64,000 nt of DNA, taken from assembly GCF_014648415.1 (NCBI RefSeq), contig NZ_BMRB01000003.1:248001-312000 (forward strand), in the 5' to 3' direction. The stretch's first letter is position 1; each line of letters starts with the position of its first letter. Below are positions 7,853-16,415 of this stretch, in pieces. The notes below the pieces were generated by a model. That model was not told the DNA's origin. It saw only the letters and a program-made list of their open reading frames with translations, and did not search any database. Source of the stretch: Actinokineospora fastidiosa (GTDB lineage: Bacteria; Actinomycetota; Actinomycetes; Mycobacteriales; Pseudonocardiaceae). The translations under genes were made by a program, and so were the position numbers.

Positions 7853-9195
7853 GCGGGCTCCTTGCCGAACAGGGTGCGGGCCTCGCCCGCGGTCACCACC
7901 GATCCGGTGATGACGACACCGCCGCCGGAGACCGGCTCGTTCGGGTCGTCGGTCTCCTCGGCGATGCCGACGGCGGTCTCCACCGCGTCGTCCAGCCGGG
8001 GGGCCACGGTGACCCGCTCGTCGCCGAAGACGTCGACGGCCAGGCCCGCGAGCAGGTCGGGGTCCATCGCCCTCGGCGAGCTGTTCGTGGTGACGACCAG
8101 GTCGGAGAACACCGGCTCCAGCGCGGTCAGGATGCCCGCGACGTCCTTGTCCGCCATAACCCCGACCACGCCGACCAGCGTGCGGAACTCGAACTCGGCG
8201 TCGAGGGCAGCGGCGAGCGCGGCGGCGCCGTGCGGGTTGTGCGCGGCGTCGATGAACACGCTCGGCGCGGTCCGCATCCGCTCCATCCGGCCGGGGACCA
8301 CCACGGTCGCGAACGCCTCGCGCACGGCATCGATGTCGAGCCTGCGGTCGGCGCCCGCGCCGAAGAACGCCTCCACCGCGGCGAGCGCGCGGGCGGCGTT
8401 GTCGGCCTGGTGGGCGCCGTGCAGGGGCAGGAAGATCTCGTCGTAGACCCCGCCGAGGCCCTGGATGGCGATCATCTGCCCGCCGACGGCGACGTCGCGG
8501 TGGTGCACGCCGAACTCCATGCCCTGCCGGGCCACGGTGGCGTCCATCTCGGCGCAGCGCTCCAGCAGCACCCGGGCGACGCCGGGGTCCTGCTCGGCGA
8601 GCACGGCGATGGACCCGGGCTTGATGATCCCGGCCTTCTCCCTGGCGATGCTGAGCAGGTCGGGGCCGAGGTACTCGACGTGGTCGATGCCGACCGGCCC
8701 GACGACGGCCACCCGGGGCTCGACGATGGACGTGGCGTCCCACGAGCCGCCCAGCCCGGTCTCCACCACGGCGACGTCCACCGGGGCGTCGGCGAAGGCG
8801 GAGTACGCCATCGCGGTCAGCACCTCGAACTTGGTCAGCGGCACCTCGGACTTGCCGTCGACCATCGCCAGCAGCGGCTCGACGTCGCGGTAGACCTCGA
8901 CGTAGCGGACCGGGTCGATGGGCGCGCCGTCCAGGCCGATGCGCTCGGTGACCAGCTGCAGGTGCGGGCTGGTGTAGCGGCCGGTGCGCAGGCCGAGGCG
9001 GGTGAACAGCGCGTCGATCATCCGGGTGGTGGACGACTTGCCGTTGGTGCCCGCGATCTGCACCACCGGGTAGGTGCGCTGGGGGTCGCCCAGCAGGTGG
9101 GCCAGCGCGCTGATCCGGGCCAGCGACGGTTCGATCTTGGTTTCCGGCCAGCGGGTGTCCAGTTCGGATTCGACCTGCCGCAGTTCGTCGAGCAC
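7849..9195 (-). CDS. folC: bifunctional folylpolyglutamate synthase/dihydrofolate synthase
   Basis: This 448-aa Mur-ligase-family enzyme adds glutamate to dihydropteroate and folates in the cytoplasm. The P-loop QIAGTNGKSSTTRMI is at about 46-60, SPHLQLVTERIGLDG binds the pterin/ATP region, and VDVAVVETGLGGSWDAT, GIDHVEYLG and FIDAAHNPHG are the conserved Mur-ligase blocks. Length is normal. It is coupled to the DUF4233 gene downstream. In mycobacteria folC directly follows valS; here about 11 kb of other genes separate them. Confidence 0.96.
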   Translation of the reverse strand: MLDELRQVESELDTRWPETKIEPSLARISALAHLLGDPQRTYPVVQIAGTNGKSSTTRMIDALFTRLGLRTGRYTSPHLQLVTERIGLDGAPIDPVRYVEVYRDVEPLLAMVDGKSEVPLTKFEVLTAMAYSAFADAPVDVAVVETGLGGSWDATSIVEPRVAVVGPVGIDHVEYLGPDLLSIAREKAGIIKPGSIAVLAEQDPGVARVLLERCAEMDATVARQGMEFGVHHRDVAVGGQMIAIQGLGGVYDEIFLPLHGAHQADNAARALAAVEAFFGAGADRRLDIDAVREAFATVVVPGRMERMRTAPSVFIDAAHNPHGAAALAAALDAEFEFRTLVGVVGVMADKDVAGILTALEPVFSDLVVTTNSSPRAMDPDLLAGLAVDVFGDERVTVAPRLDDAVETAVGIAEETDDPNEPVSGGGVVITGSVVTAGEARTLFGKEPA

Positions 9196-9213
9196 TCGAC
9201 GAGTCTACGAGGG

Positions 9214-9612
9214 TCAGCCCGCCACGGGCGTCTCGGCGTAGGGCAGGGCCGCCGCGCGCACCCCGGGCGGCACCAGGACCTCCTCGGTCCCGACCACGCA
9301 CGCGACCCGCTGACGCCCGCGCGCGACCAGGCAGGCGTCTGAGGTGCGCACGTAATCGAAGGTGAACTGCAGCTGCGTCGGCGTCAGCTCCTCCAGGCGC
9401 ATCCGCACCGACAGCTCGTCGTCCACCGTCGCCAGGGTGAAGAACTCGCACTCGGCCTTATCGATGCGCAGCCGCATCTCCGGCGGCGACACCTTGCGCA
9501 AAAGCCGGTCGCGACAGGTGCTCTGCCAGCGCAGATAGGTGCTGAAGTGGACGTTGGTGACCTGCACCTCGTCGAACTCGATCGTGTGCAGGTACTCGAA
9601 GTAGCCGGTCAC
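9214..9612 (-). CDS. acyl-CoA thioesterase, hotdog fold, CalE7/DynE7-like
   Basis: This is a 132-aa single-hotdog protein. YFEYLHTIEFDEVQVTNVHFSTYLRWQSTCRD closely follows the pattern of the thioesterases found in enediyne clusters (FEYRHVVxFEETNLVGNVYxxxYLRWQGxCRE), although no PKS gene is present in this window. GTG 9612 overlaps the stop of the upstream DsbA-like gene (GTGA), so the two are one operon, transcribed away from the biosynthetic operon. Substrate unknown; a free-standing fatty- or polyketide-type thioesterase is the likely role. Confidence 0.75.
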   Translation of the reverse strand: MTGYFEYLHTIEFDEVQVTNVHFSTYLRWQSTCRDRLLRKVSPPEMRLRIDKAECEFFTLATVDDELSVRMRLEELTPTQLQFTFDYVRTSDACLVARGRQRVACVVGTEEVLVPPGVRAAALPYAETPVAG

Positions 9613-10205
9613 GACAGCGGGTCCCGGGCCCGCTTCACCTCGCTGAACTCGCGCACGCCGCTGAGCAGGCGCAATCCCTCGAAGGCCTGGTCGGCGTCGG
9701 CGTCGGCGGGCACCGAGGACAGCACCGGGCCGAAGAACGCCGGGTGGTCGTCGAAGGCGACCACGGGGCTGCCGCTGGGCGTGCCGACGCGCTGCTGGCC
9801 CGCGTCGTGGCTCTCCCGCACGACGGCGTCGAGCGAGGCGTCGTCGGCGGCGTCGATCAGCTCGGCGGGCAGCCCGGCCTCGGCCAGCGACTCGACGAGG
9901 ACGTCCCGGTCGAGGTAGCGGTCGGCCGGGCCGTGCACGCGCTCGCCGATCGCGGAGTAGAGCCGGTCGACCGCGTCCTGCCCGTGCCGCCCGTCGACCG
10001 CGGCGAGCACGCGCAGCGCGGCCAGCGCGCGCTGGTGGGACAGCCGGTAGCGCTCGGGGACGTCGTCGTTGCCCTCGTTGAGCACGGCCAGGCTCAGGAA
10101 CCGCCAGACCACCTTCTCGTCGCGGCGGCCCGCAGCCGCGCGCAGCCACCGCGAAGTCCGCCAGGTGTACGGGCAACTCGGGTCGAACCAGATGGTGACG
10201 CTCAC
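9609..10205 (-). CDS. DsbA-fold oxidoreductase, Rv2466c (mycothiol-dependent nitroreductase)-like, CPYT active site
   Basis: This 198-aa DsbA-superfamily protein resembles the mycobacterial mycothiol-linked nitroreductase Rv2466c: WFDPSCPYTWRTSRWL at the start, an inserted helical domain, then GTPSGSPVVAFDDHPAFFGPVLSSVP. The active site is CPYT, with only the first cysteine; the paralogue at 54124 has CPFA. GTG 10205 is preceded by AGGGAG at good spacing, which rules out the longer open frame. It is coupled to the thioesterase gene and diverges from the N-hydroxylase operon, so it may share its control region. Confidence 0.8.
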   Translation of the reverse strand: MSVTIWFDPSCPYTWRTSRWLRAAAGRRDEKVVWRFLSLAVLNEGNDDVPERYRLSHQRALAALRVLAAVDGRHGQDAVDRLYSAIGERVHGPADRYLDRDVLVESLAEAGLPAELIDAADDASLDAVVRESHDAGQQRVGTPSGSPVVAFDDHPAFFGPVLSSVPADADADQAFEGLRLLSGVREFSEVKRARDPLS

Positions 10206-10327
10206 GAAACGCTCCCTTCCGCGAATGTGCCGGACCATACCGCCGTACCCGCCCGGGCCTGTCTCCGAACGTGCTCATCCGGTGTGGCATTCCCGAAGAT
10301 GCGACCCGGCGAAAGCGGGGAACAAGA

Positions 10328-10349
10328 TGCGGAAAAGAGCAATTCCGCA
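10328..10349. promoter_or_regulatory. inverted repeat in the leader of the biosynthetic operon
   Basis: TGCGGAA at 10328-10334 and TTCCGCA at 10343-10349 form a perfect 7-bp inverted repeat with an 8-base spacer. It lies about 28 bp before the ATG of the first biosynthetic gene, just upstream of its strong GAGGAG site. It could be an operator or an RNA hairpin affecting translation; the sequence alone cannot separate these. Confidence 0.4.
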
Positions 10350-10376
10350 GACCACCCCCTGCTGAGGAGAAGAAGG

Positions 10377-11741
10377 ATGGCCGAATCACGCGCCCCCGAC
10401 CGGGACGTCGAACTGCTGGCCATCGGCGCGGGGCCTGCGAACCTCGCCCTCGCCGCCGCCGTCGACGAGGCCGGGCCTGCCGACCTCGCCGCCAACTCCC
10501 TCGTCATCGAGCAGGCCGACCGGGTCGTGTGGCAGCGCGGCATGCTGCTGCCCGGCGCGCAGAGCCAGGTCTCGTTCCTCAAGGACCTCGCCACGCTGCG
10601 CGACCCGCGCAGCCGGTTTTCCTTTCTCAACTACCTGCACTCCGTCGGGCGGCTGAACGAGTTCGTGAACCTCGGGACTTTCCAGCCCTATCGCACGGAG
10701 GTTTCCGACTACTTCCAGTGGGCCGCCGACTCGATGGCGAATGTGTCCGTCGAATACCGCAGGCGCTGTGTCGGCATCGACGCCGAGCGCGGCCCCAGCG
10801 GCGAGCCGGTCGCCTGGGTGACCCGGCTGGCCGACGGCTCGGCGATCCGCAGCCGCTACCTCGTCGTCGGCGCGGGACGCGACCCGTACGTGCCCGCCGA
10901 GTACGCCACGCTCCCCCGCGAGCGGGTCGTCCACAGCACCGAGTACGTGCAGCGGATCGCCGAGCTGCCCAGGGACCGGGCGTACCGGGTCGCGGTCATC
11001 GGCGGGGCGCAGAGCGCGGCGGAGATGTTCGACGCCGTCGCCACCGACCTCCCGGTGACCACGCGGACGCTGGTCATGCGCTCGATCGCGCCGAAGACCT
11101 ACGAGAACGGCAAGTTCAGCAACGAGTACTTCTACCCCTCGGCGGTCGACGAGTTCTTCACCGCCCGCCCCGAGGCCCGCGAGCAGATCCTGCGGGAGAT
11201 GCACACCACCAACTACTCCGGCCTCGCCCCCGACCTGATGGACCGGCTCTACCGGCAGCGCTACGTCGACCGGCTCGGCGGCGCGGACCGCATGCGCGTG
11301 GCCACCATGACCGACGTCACCGCGGCCTACGAGGACGGCGGCGACGTGGTGCTGGAGCTGACCGACCGGCGCACCGGCCGGACCGAGGAGCTGCGCTGCG
11401 ACCTGGTGCTGCTCGGGACCGGGTTCGTGCGCGGGATGCCCGCGCTCGTCCGCGGGCTGGCGGGCGCGCTCGGCCTGCCCAGGGTGGAGGTCACCCGCGA
11501 CTACCGGCTGCGCGTCGGCCCCGCCGCCTGCTACCTGCAGGGCGTCAACGAGGCCACGCACGGCATCAGCGATTCCCTGCTGAGCGTCATGTCCGTGCGC
11601 GCCGCGGACATCCTCGCCGACATCACCGCAGACCGCGCCGGCCACGGAAACCGGCGGACCACCGAGAAGGAGACGTCGTGGAGATCCGCAGACTGGACCG
11701 GGATCGACTGGGCCCCGACAACAACCACTCGCAGCGGTTGA
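10377..11741 (+). CDS. FAD/NADPH-dependent L-lysine/L-ornithine N-hydroxylase
   Basis: This 454-aa member of the SidA/IucD/PvdA N-hydroxylase family is expected to convert the terminal amine of lysine or ornithine to a hydroxylamine. FAD motif GAGPANL is at 17-23, the NADPH motif VIGGAQSAAE at 207-216, LGTGF at 346-350, and the family-typical NEATHGISDSLLSVMSVRA at 391-409. Lysine versus ornithine cannot be read safely; the neighbouring cupin and MetRS-like genes favour lysine, as with Spb38 and Tri26. ATG 10377 is preceded by GAGGAG. Its 3' end overlaps the cupin gene by 64 bp, so the last 20 or so residues may be under little constraint. Confidence 0.9.
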   Translation: MAESRAPDRDVELLAIGAGPANLALAAAVDEAGPADLAANSLVIEQADRVVWQRGMLLPGAQSQVSFLKDLATLRDPRSRFSFLNYLHSVGRLNEFVNLGTFQPYRTEVSDYFQWAADSMANVSVEYRRRCVGIDAERGPSGEPVAWVTRLADGSAIRSRYLVVGAGRDPYVPAEYATLPRERVVHSTEYVQRIAELPRDRAYRVAVIGGAQSAAEMFDAVATDLPVTTRTLVMRSIAPKTYENGKFSNEYFYPSAVDEFFTARPEAREQILREMHTTNYSGLAPDLMDRLYRQRYVDRLGGADRMRVATMTDVTAAYEDGGDVVLELTDRRTGRTEELRCDLVLLGTGFVRGMPALVRGLAGALGLPRVEVTRDYRLRVGPAACYLQGVNEATHGISDSLLSVMSVRAADILADITADRAGHGNRRTTEKETSWRSADWTGIDWAPTTTTRSG

Positions 11742-12037
11742 TGCCCTGGAACGCGGTCAACGCGCCGTTCGAGGGCGCGTGGTGCGTGATCAAGCCCGGC
11801 GCCTCGTCGGAGCGGCACGCCCACCACGAGTACGAGATCTTCATCGCGGTCAACGGCACCGCGGTCCTGGAGTCCAACGGCGAGCGGCGCAGCTTCAGCG
11901 CGGGCGACATCGTCCACTTCCCGCCGTTCACCGAGCACCAAGTGATCAACGAGACCGACACCGACTTCGAGATGTACACGGTGTGGTGGGACGAGGCGAT
12001 GACCGAGTCGTTCGCCGCCCGCCACCGGGAGGGCTGA
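11678..12037 (+). CDS. stand-alone metal-binding cupin, hydrazine-synthetase cupin half
   Basis: This 119-aa single cupin has a full metal site: motif 1 has H47, H49 and E53 (GASSERHAHHEYE), and motif 2 supplies H87 (GDIVHFPPFTEHQ). In hydrazine synthetases such as Spb40, Tri28 and PipS a zinc cupin domain rearranges an aminoacyl ester of an N-hydroxylated amine to make the N-N bond, and it is fused in front of a MetRS-like domain. Here it is a separate protein ending 5 bp before the MetRS-like gene. GTG 11678 has AAGGAG upstream. The role is inferred from gene order and motifs; overlap with the N-hydroxylase gene supports coupled expression. Confidence 0.85.
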   Translation: MEIRRLDRDRLGPDNNHSQRLMPWNAVNAPFEGAWCVIKPGASSERHAHHEYEIFIAVNGTAVLESNGERRSFSAGDIVHFPPFTEHQVINETDTDFEMYTVWWDEAMTESFAARHREG

Positions 12038-12042
12038 ACCCC

Positions 12043-13590
12043 ATGAACCGCCCCGCCCTGATCATCGACACCCCGCCGACCCCCAACGGCGACCTGCACG
12101 TCGGCCACATCGCGGGCCCGTTCATGGCCGCCGACGTGCACGCCCGCTACCTGCGCGCCACCGGCCGCCCCGTGGTGTTCTCCACCGGAACCGACGAGAG
12201 CCAGACCTATGTGCTGGCCAGCGCTCGGCGCAAAGGGCTGACACCGCAGGAGTTAGGCCAGCGGTCCTGGCACGAGATCCGCGCGACGCTCGCGGCGATG
12301 GGCGTCTCGCTGGACGGATTCGCGCCGTTCGACGACCGCTATCGCGCCGCTGTGCTGGACTTCCTCACCCCGCTGCACGCGGCGGGCAAGTTCCGCACCC
12401 GCACGGTCCCGCTGCCCTACAACGAGCGCACCGGCGAGTTCCTGGTCGAGGGCCTGGTGAGCGGGGACTGCCCGCTGTGCCTGGTGTTCAGCCGGGGTGG
12501 CCTGTGCGAGGCGTGCGGCCACCCGAACAACTTCGACGAGCTGCTCGACCCGCGCTCCACGATGGACACCGACGACCCGGTGACCGTCCGCGACGCGGAG
12601 ATCCTGGTGCTGCCCATGGAGGAGTACCGCGAGCAGCTGACCGAGTTCTACCGCGCGCGTGAGCACAGGATGCGCCCGCACACCGTGCAGCTCGTCCGCG
12701 AGCTGCTCGCCCGGCCGCTGCCGGACTTCCCGGTGACCTACCCGGTCGGCTGGGGCATCCCGGCGCCGTTCCCGGAGACGCCCGGCCAGACGATCAACGC
12801 GTGGGCCGAGGGCATCCCCGCCGTCATGTACTGCACCGCCTACGCCGCCGAGCAGATCGGCCAGCCGGTGGCCGCCGACGACGAGCACTGGCGGGCCGAG
12901 CGCGACGCCGAGGTCGTCTACTTCATCGGCTTCGACAACATCTACTTCTGGGGCTTCACCCACGTCGCGCTGCTCATGGCGCACGAGGGCGAGTACGTGC
13001 TCCCGGACGCGATCATCTCCAACGAGTTCTACGAGCTGGAGAACTCGAAGTTCTCCACCAGCCTCGGCAACGTCGTCTACCCGCGCGACCTGCTGGAGGA
13101 GGTGCCGCGCGACCTGATCCGGTTCTACCTGGCGCTGAGCGCGCCCGAGCACCAGCAGACCAACTTCGGCCGGGAAGCGCTGGAGAAGGTCACCGGCTCG
13201 CGGCTGGTCGAGCCGTGGAACCGGCTGGCGGGCCTGCTGGGCAAGGCGGTCGCCGAGGCGGGCGCGGACGGCATCGAGCAGCCGGTCCCCGACGCCGCGC
13301 GGCAGCGCGCCTCGGCCATGCTGGACCGCTTCCGCGCCTGCTACGAACTCGACGGCTACAGCCTCAACCGGGCGGCGGCCTACATCGCCGACCAGCTCCC
13401 CCGGCTGGTGCGCGCCGCGGAGTCCGGCGCGGACCTGGGCGGGCTGTTCTTCGAGGTGCGCGCGCTGCTGCGCGGCGCGGCCCCGATCCTGGTCGACCTC
13501 GGGGAGTCCGCAGGCCCGTTCGAGGCGGGCGAGGAGACGGCCGTCCTGCCGTTCGCGCTGCCCCTGCTGGCGAAGGCGGGTCAGCGATGA
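12043..13590 (+). CDS. methionyl-tRNA-synthetase-like amino-acid-activating enzyme
   Basis: This is a 515-aa class I synthetase of MetRS type: HVGH at 19-22, FSTGTDESQ near 46-54, a four-cysteine zinc knuckle at C143, C146, C155 and C158, and KFSTS at 336-340 as the KMSKS loop. It should activate an amino acid with ATP. In the hydrazine synthetases Spb40 and Tri28 such a domain loads glycine onto N-hydroxylysine before the cupin forms the N-N bond. Position within this operon makes a housekeeping role unlikely, though a spare MetRS cannot be excluded. ATG 12043 follows GGAGG; the stop overlaps the next ATG. Confidence 0.85.
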   Translation: MNRPALIIDTPPTPNGDLHVGHIAGPFMAADVHARYLRATGRPVVFSTGTDESQTYVLASARRKGLTPQELGQRSWHEIRATLAAMGVSLDGFAPFDDRYRAAVLDFLTPLHAAGKFRTRTVPLPYNERTGEFLVEGLVSGDCPLCLVFSRGGLCEACGHPNNFDELLDPRSTMDTDDPVTVRDAEILVLPMEEYREQLTEFYRAREHRMRPHTVQLVRELLARPLPDFPVTYPVGWGIPAPFPETPGQTINAWAEGIPAVMYCTAYAAEQIGQPVAADDEHWRAERDAEVVYFIGFDNIYFWGFTHVALLMAHEGEYVLPDAIISNEFYELENSKFSTSLGNVVYPRDLLEEVPRDLIRFYLALSAPEHQQTNFGREALEKVTGSRLVEPWNRLAGLLGKAVAEAGADGIEQPVPDAARQRASAMLDRFRACYELDGYSLNRAAAYIADQLPRLVRAAESGADLGGLFFEVRALLRGAAPILVDLGESAGPFEAGEETAVLPFALPLLAKAGQR

Positions 13591-14552
13591 CGACCACGAC
13601 GGGCGCGGTGCAGACCGCCGCGCTGGACGCGAGCGAGGTGCTGCGCCTCGCGCTGGACCTGTGCTTCTGGGGCGACGAGCAGGTGGACGACCCGGGCTGG
13701 GTGACCGCGGCGCGGGAGGCGGGCGCGGAGCTGCCCGCCGCGCTGCGCAGGCCGCTGCGGGCGTTCCGCCGCGACCCGGGCGACGCAGGCACCCTGCTGC
13801 TGCGCGGGCTGCCGATCGACGCGGAGTCCCTGCCGCCGACGCCGACCGTGGACGGCTCGGTGCAGCGGATGGTCACCGTGCCCGCCGCCGTGCTGATGAT
13901 GATCGCCTGCGAGCTCGGCGAGCCGACGGCCTTCCGCGCGGAGAAGACCGGGGCGCTGGTGCAGGACGTGGTGCCGGTGCCCGGCAAGGAGACGTTCCAG
14001 GGCAACGCCGGGTCGGTGCTGCTGACCTTCCACAACGAGAACGCCTTCCACCGGCACCGCCCGGACTACGTGCTCCTGCTGTGCCTGCGCCCCGACCACG
14101 ACCGGATCGCGGGCCTGCGCACGGTGTGCGTGCGCGAGGTGCTGCCGCTGCTGACGCCCGACACCCGCGCCGCGCTGGCCAGCCCGGAGTTCCTGACCGC
14201 GCCGCCCCCGTCGTTCGGCGGCGACGGCGCGTCGGTGCCGCACGCGGTGCTGCACGGCGCGGCCGACGACCCGGACCTGCGGGTGGACCTGGCCGCGACC
14301 ACCCCGCTGACCCCGCGCGCCGAGGTGGCGCTCGGCGAGCTGGGGCGGGCCTTCGAGCAGGCCACCCGCACGGTCCGGCTCACCCCGGGCGATCTGGCCA
14401 TCGTGGACAACCGGGTGACGGTGCACGGGCGCACCGACTTCACCCCGCGCTACGACGGCGAGGACCGCTGGCTGCAGCGGACGTTCGTCACCGCGGACTT
14501 CCGCCGCTCCCGCGACCACCGGCCGCACGACGGCCACGTCCTCGAAGGGTGA
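13587..14552 (+). CDS. Fe(II)/2-oxoglutarate oxygenase, clavaminate-synthase/arginine-beta-hydroxylase-like
   Basis: This 321-aa oxygenase resembles the amino-acid hydroxylase group that includes VioC, OrfP and AsnO. The iron ligands are H149 and E151 (FHNENAF) and H280 (DNRVTVHGR), with the oxoglutarate-binding arginine in RWLQR at 294-298. HRPDYVLLLCLRPD is a family signature. It probably hydroxylates or desaturates an amino acid or the N-N adduct made by the upstream genes. ATG overlaps the MetRS-like stop (ATGA). The substrate is unknown, and uncoupling into another oxidation is possible. Confidence 0.85.
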   Translation: MTTTTGAVQTAALDASEVLRLALDLCFWGDEQVDDPGWVTAAREAGAELPAALRRPLRAFRRDPGDAGTLLLRGLPIDAESLPPTPTVDGSVQRMVTVPAAVLMMIACELGEPTAFRAEKTGALVQDVVPVPGKETFQGNAGSVLLTFHNENAFHRHRPDYVLLLCLRPDHDRIAGLRTVCVREVLPLLTPDTRAALASPEFLTAPPPSFGGDGASVPHAVLHGAADDPDLRVDLAATTPLTPRAEVALGELGRAFEQATRTVRLTPGDLAIVDNRVTVHGRTDFTPRYDGEDRWLQRTFVTADFRRSRDHRPHDGHVLEG

Positions 14553-14555
14553 GCC

Positions 14556-16415
14556 GTGGCTGAGCCGCTGGTGGTGGTCATCGTGGGCGCCGGGCCGCGC
14601 GGCACCGGCATCCTGGAGCGGCTGCTGGCCAACGTCGGCGACCTGCTGCCCGGCACGCCGCTGCGGGTCGAGCTCGTCGACCCGTTCCCGCCCGGGGGCG
14701 GCCGGGTGTGGCGGCTGGAGCAGTCGTCGCTGATGTGGATGAACGCCCTCGCGGGCAACATCACGATGTTCACCGACGAGAGCGTCACCTGCGACGGGCC
14801 GATCCGCCCCGGCCCGTCGCTGAGCGAGTGGGCCGCCGCCGACGGCACCCACTGGGACGTGCTCGGCATGAGCTTCGCCAGCAGGCAGGTGCAGAGCCGG
14901 TACCTGAGCTGGGTGTTCGACCACCTGGTCGCGCAGCGGCCCGAGGGCGTGGACGTGGTCGTGCACGCCACGTCGGCGACGGGGCTGACCGAGGAGCCCG
15001 GCGGCCGCCAGGTGGTGTGGCTGGCCGACCGGGCCGAGCCGCTGGCCGCCGACCTGGTGGTGCTGGCGATGGGCCACCAGGAGGCCGAGCCGACGGCGGA
15101 GGACGTGCGGATGAGCGCGTTCGCCGCCCAGCACGGCCTGCGCCACCTGCCCAGCGCCTACACCGCCGACGCCGACCTGTCCGGGTTCCGCCCGGGCGAG
15201 AAGGTGGTGCTGCGCGGGTTCGGCGCGGCCTTCATCGACGTCATGGCGCTGCTCACCGAGGGCCGCGGCGGCGCGTACACCACGGAGGCGGGCAGGCTGC
15301 GGTACCTGCCGTGCGGGCGGGAGCCGGTGCTGCACGTCGGCTCGCGCCGCGGCGTGCCGTACCGGGCCAAGATCGCCTACCGGCTGGTCGGGCGGCCCGC
15401 GCCGCTGCCGAGGTTCTTCGCGGCCGCCGACCTGGACCGCCGCTTCGCCGGGGCGGACCGGATCGACTTCCACGCCGACCTGTGGCCGCTGATGGCCAAG
15501 GAGATCGGCTGGGGCTACTACCACGAGCTGTTCACCGCCCACCCCACGCGCGTGATGTGCGGGTGGGACCGGTTCGCCGCCGAATACGCGCGGCTGCCGT
15601 GGGAGCGGATACCCGACCTGGTGGCGGAGACGGTGCCCGAGGCGGCCGACCGGCTCGACCTCGCCGCCATCGACCAGCCGCTGCGCGGCCTGACCTTCCC
15701 CAGCCTCGCCGAGCTGCAGCCGCACCTGCGCGCGCACATCGCCGCGGACCTGCGGCGGCGCGGCGAGTTCATCCACAGCCCGGACCTCGGCGCGACGCGC
15801 GCGATCCTGTCGGTCAACCGCGAGCTGCGCGCGTCCTCGGTCACCGGGAAGCTCTCGGCCCGCTCGCTCGTGCGCGACGTGCACGGCTGGTGGCAGGGGT
15901 TCCTGGAGTACTACACCAGCGGCCCGCCCGCCCAGCGCAACCGCCAGCTGCTGGCGCTCGCCGAGGCCGGCGTCGTGCGGTTCCTCGGCGCGGGCGTCTG
16001 GGTCGAGCCGGACCCCGAGCGCGGGGTGTTCCGCGCGGGCGGGACCAGCGCGCCGGGCTCGGTCGAGGCGACCGCGCTGGTGGAGGCCCGGCTGCCCCAG
16101 GGCCGCTCCACCGACCCGCTGCTGCACGGCCTCTACGAGCGCGGGGAAGCCGTGGACGACGAGCTCGCCGACGGCGACTTCCGGCACAGCTCCGGACTGC
16201 TCCGGGTGTCCGAAGAGGACTTCCGGGTCATCGACGGGGACGGCCGCGCGCACCCGCGCCGCTTCGCCATCGGCCCGTTCACCACCGTGCGGCACTTCGC
16301 CACGTTCGCCACCCCGCGCACCAACGCCGTGTCGTTCCGGCAGAACGACACCATCGCCCGCACCGCACTGGGAATCCTCGCCCGCACACCCCACACAAAG
16401 GATCTCGTCTCATGA
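14556..16415 (+). CDS. FAD/NAD(P)-binding protein, PF13454 type
   Basis: This 619-aa protein begins with a Rossmann motif (VVVIVGAGPRGTGILERLL, glycines 11, 13 and 16) and has the long insertions typical of PF13454 FAD-NAD(P) proteins: LMWMNALAGNITMFTD, LVVLAMGHQ near 165-173 and FGAAFIDV near 222. The biochemical activity of the family is poorly known. In the s56-p1 and triacsin pathways a flavin amino-acid oxidase cleaves the lysine-glycine hydrazine adduct; no such oxidase occurs here, so this protein could supply the oxidative step. That is inference. GTG 14556 sits 3 bp after the oxygenase stop; the end overlaps the ligase start. Confidence 0.8.
   Translation: MAEPLVVVIVGAGPRGTGILERLLANVGDLLPGTPLRVELVDPFPPGGGRVWRLEQSSLMWMNALAGNITMFTDESVTCDGPIRPGPSLSEWAAADGTHWDVLGMSFASRQVQSRYLSWVFDHLVAQRPEGVDVVVHATSATGLTEEPGGRQVVWLADRAEPLAADLVVLAMGHQEAEPTAEDVRMSAFAAQHGLRHLPSAYTADADLSGFRPGEKVVLRGFGAAFIDVMALLTEGRGGAYTTEAGRLRYLPCGREPVLHVGSRRGVPYRAKIAYRLVGRPAPLPRFFAAADLDRRFAGADRIDFHADLWPLMAKEIGWGYYHELFTAHPTRVMCGWDRFAAEYARLPWERIPDLVAETVPEAADRLDLAAIDQPLRGLTFPSLAELQPHLRAHIAADLRRRGEFIHSPDLGATRAILSVNRELRASSVTGKLSARSLVRDVHGWWQGFLEYYTSGPPAQRNRQLLALAEAGVVRFLGAGVWVEPDPERGVFRAGGTSAPGSVEATALVEARLPQGRSTDPLLHGLYERGEAVDDELADGDFRHSSGLLRVSEEDFRVIDGDGRAHPRRFAIGPFTTVRHFATFATPRTNAVSFRQNDTIARTALGILARTPHTKDLVS

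Noticed and set aside
10377-11741. siderophore N-hydroxylase of an NRPS-independent or NRPS siderophore cluster
   Set aside because: No NRPS, IucA/C-type synthetase, acyltransferase or siderophore uptake gene is nearby.
12043-13590. housekeeping methionyl-tRNA synthetase
   Set aside because: Its coupling into the biosynthetic operon behind a cupin and N-hydroxylase fits the hydrazine-synthetase role better, though this is not proved.
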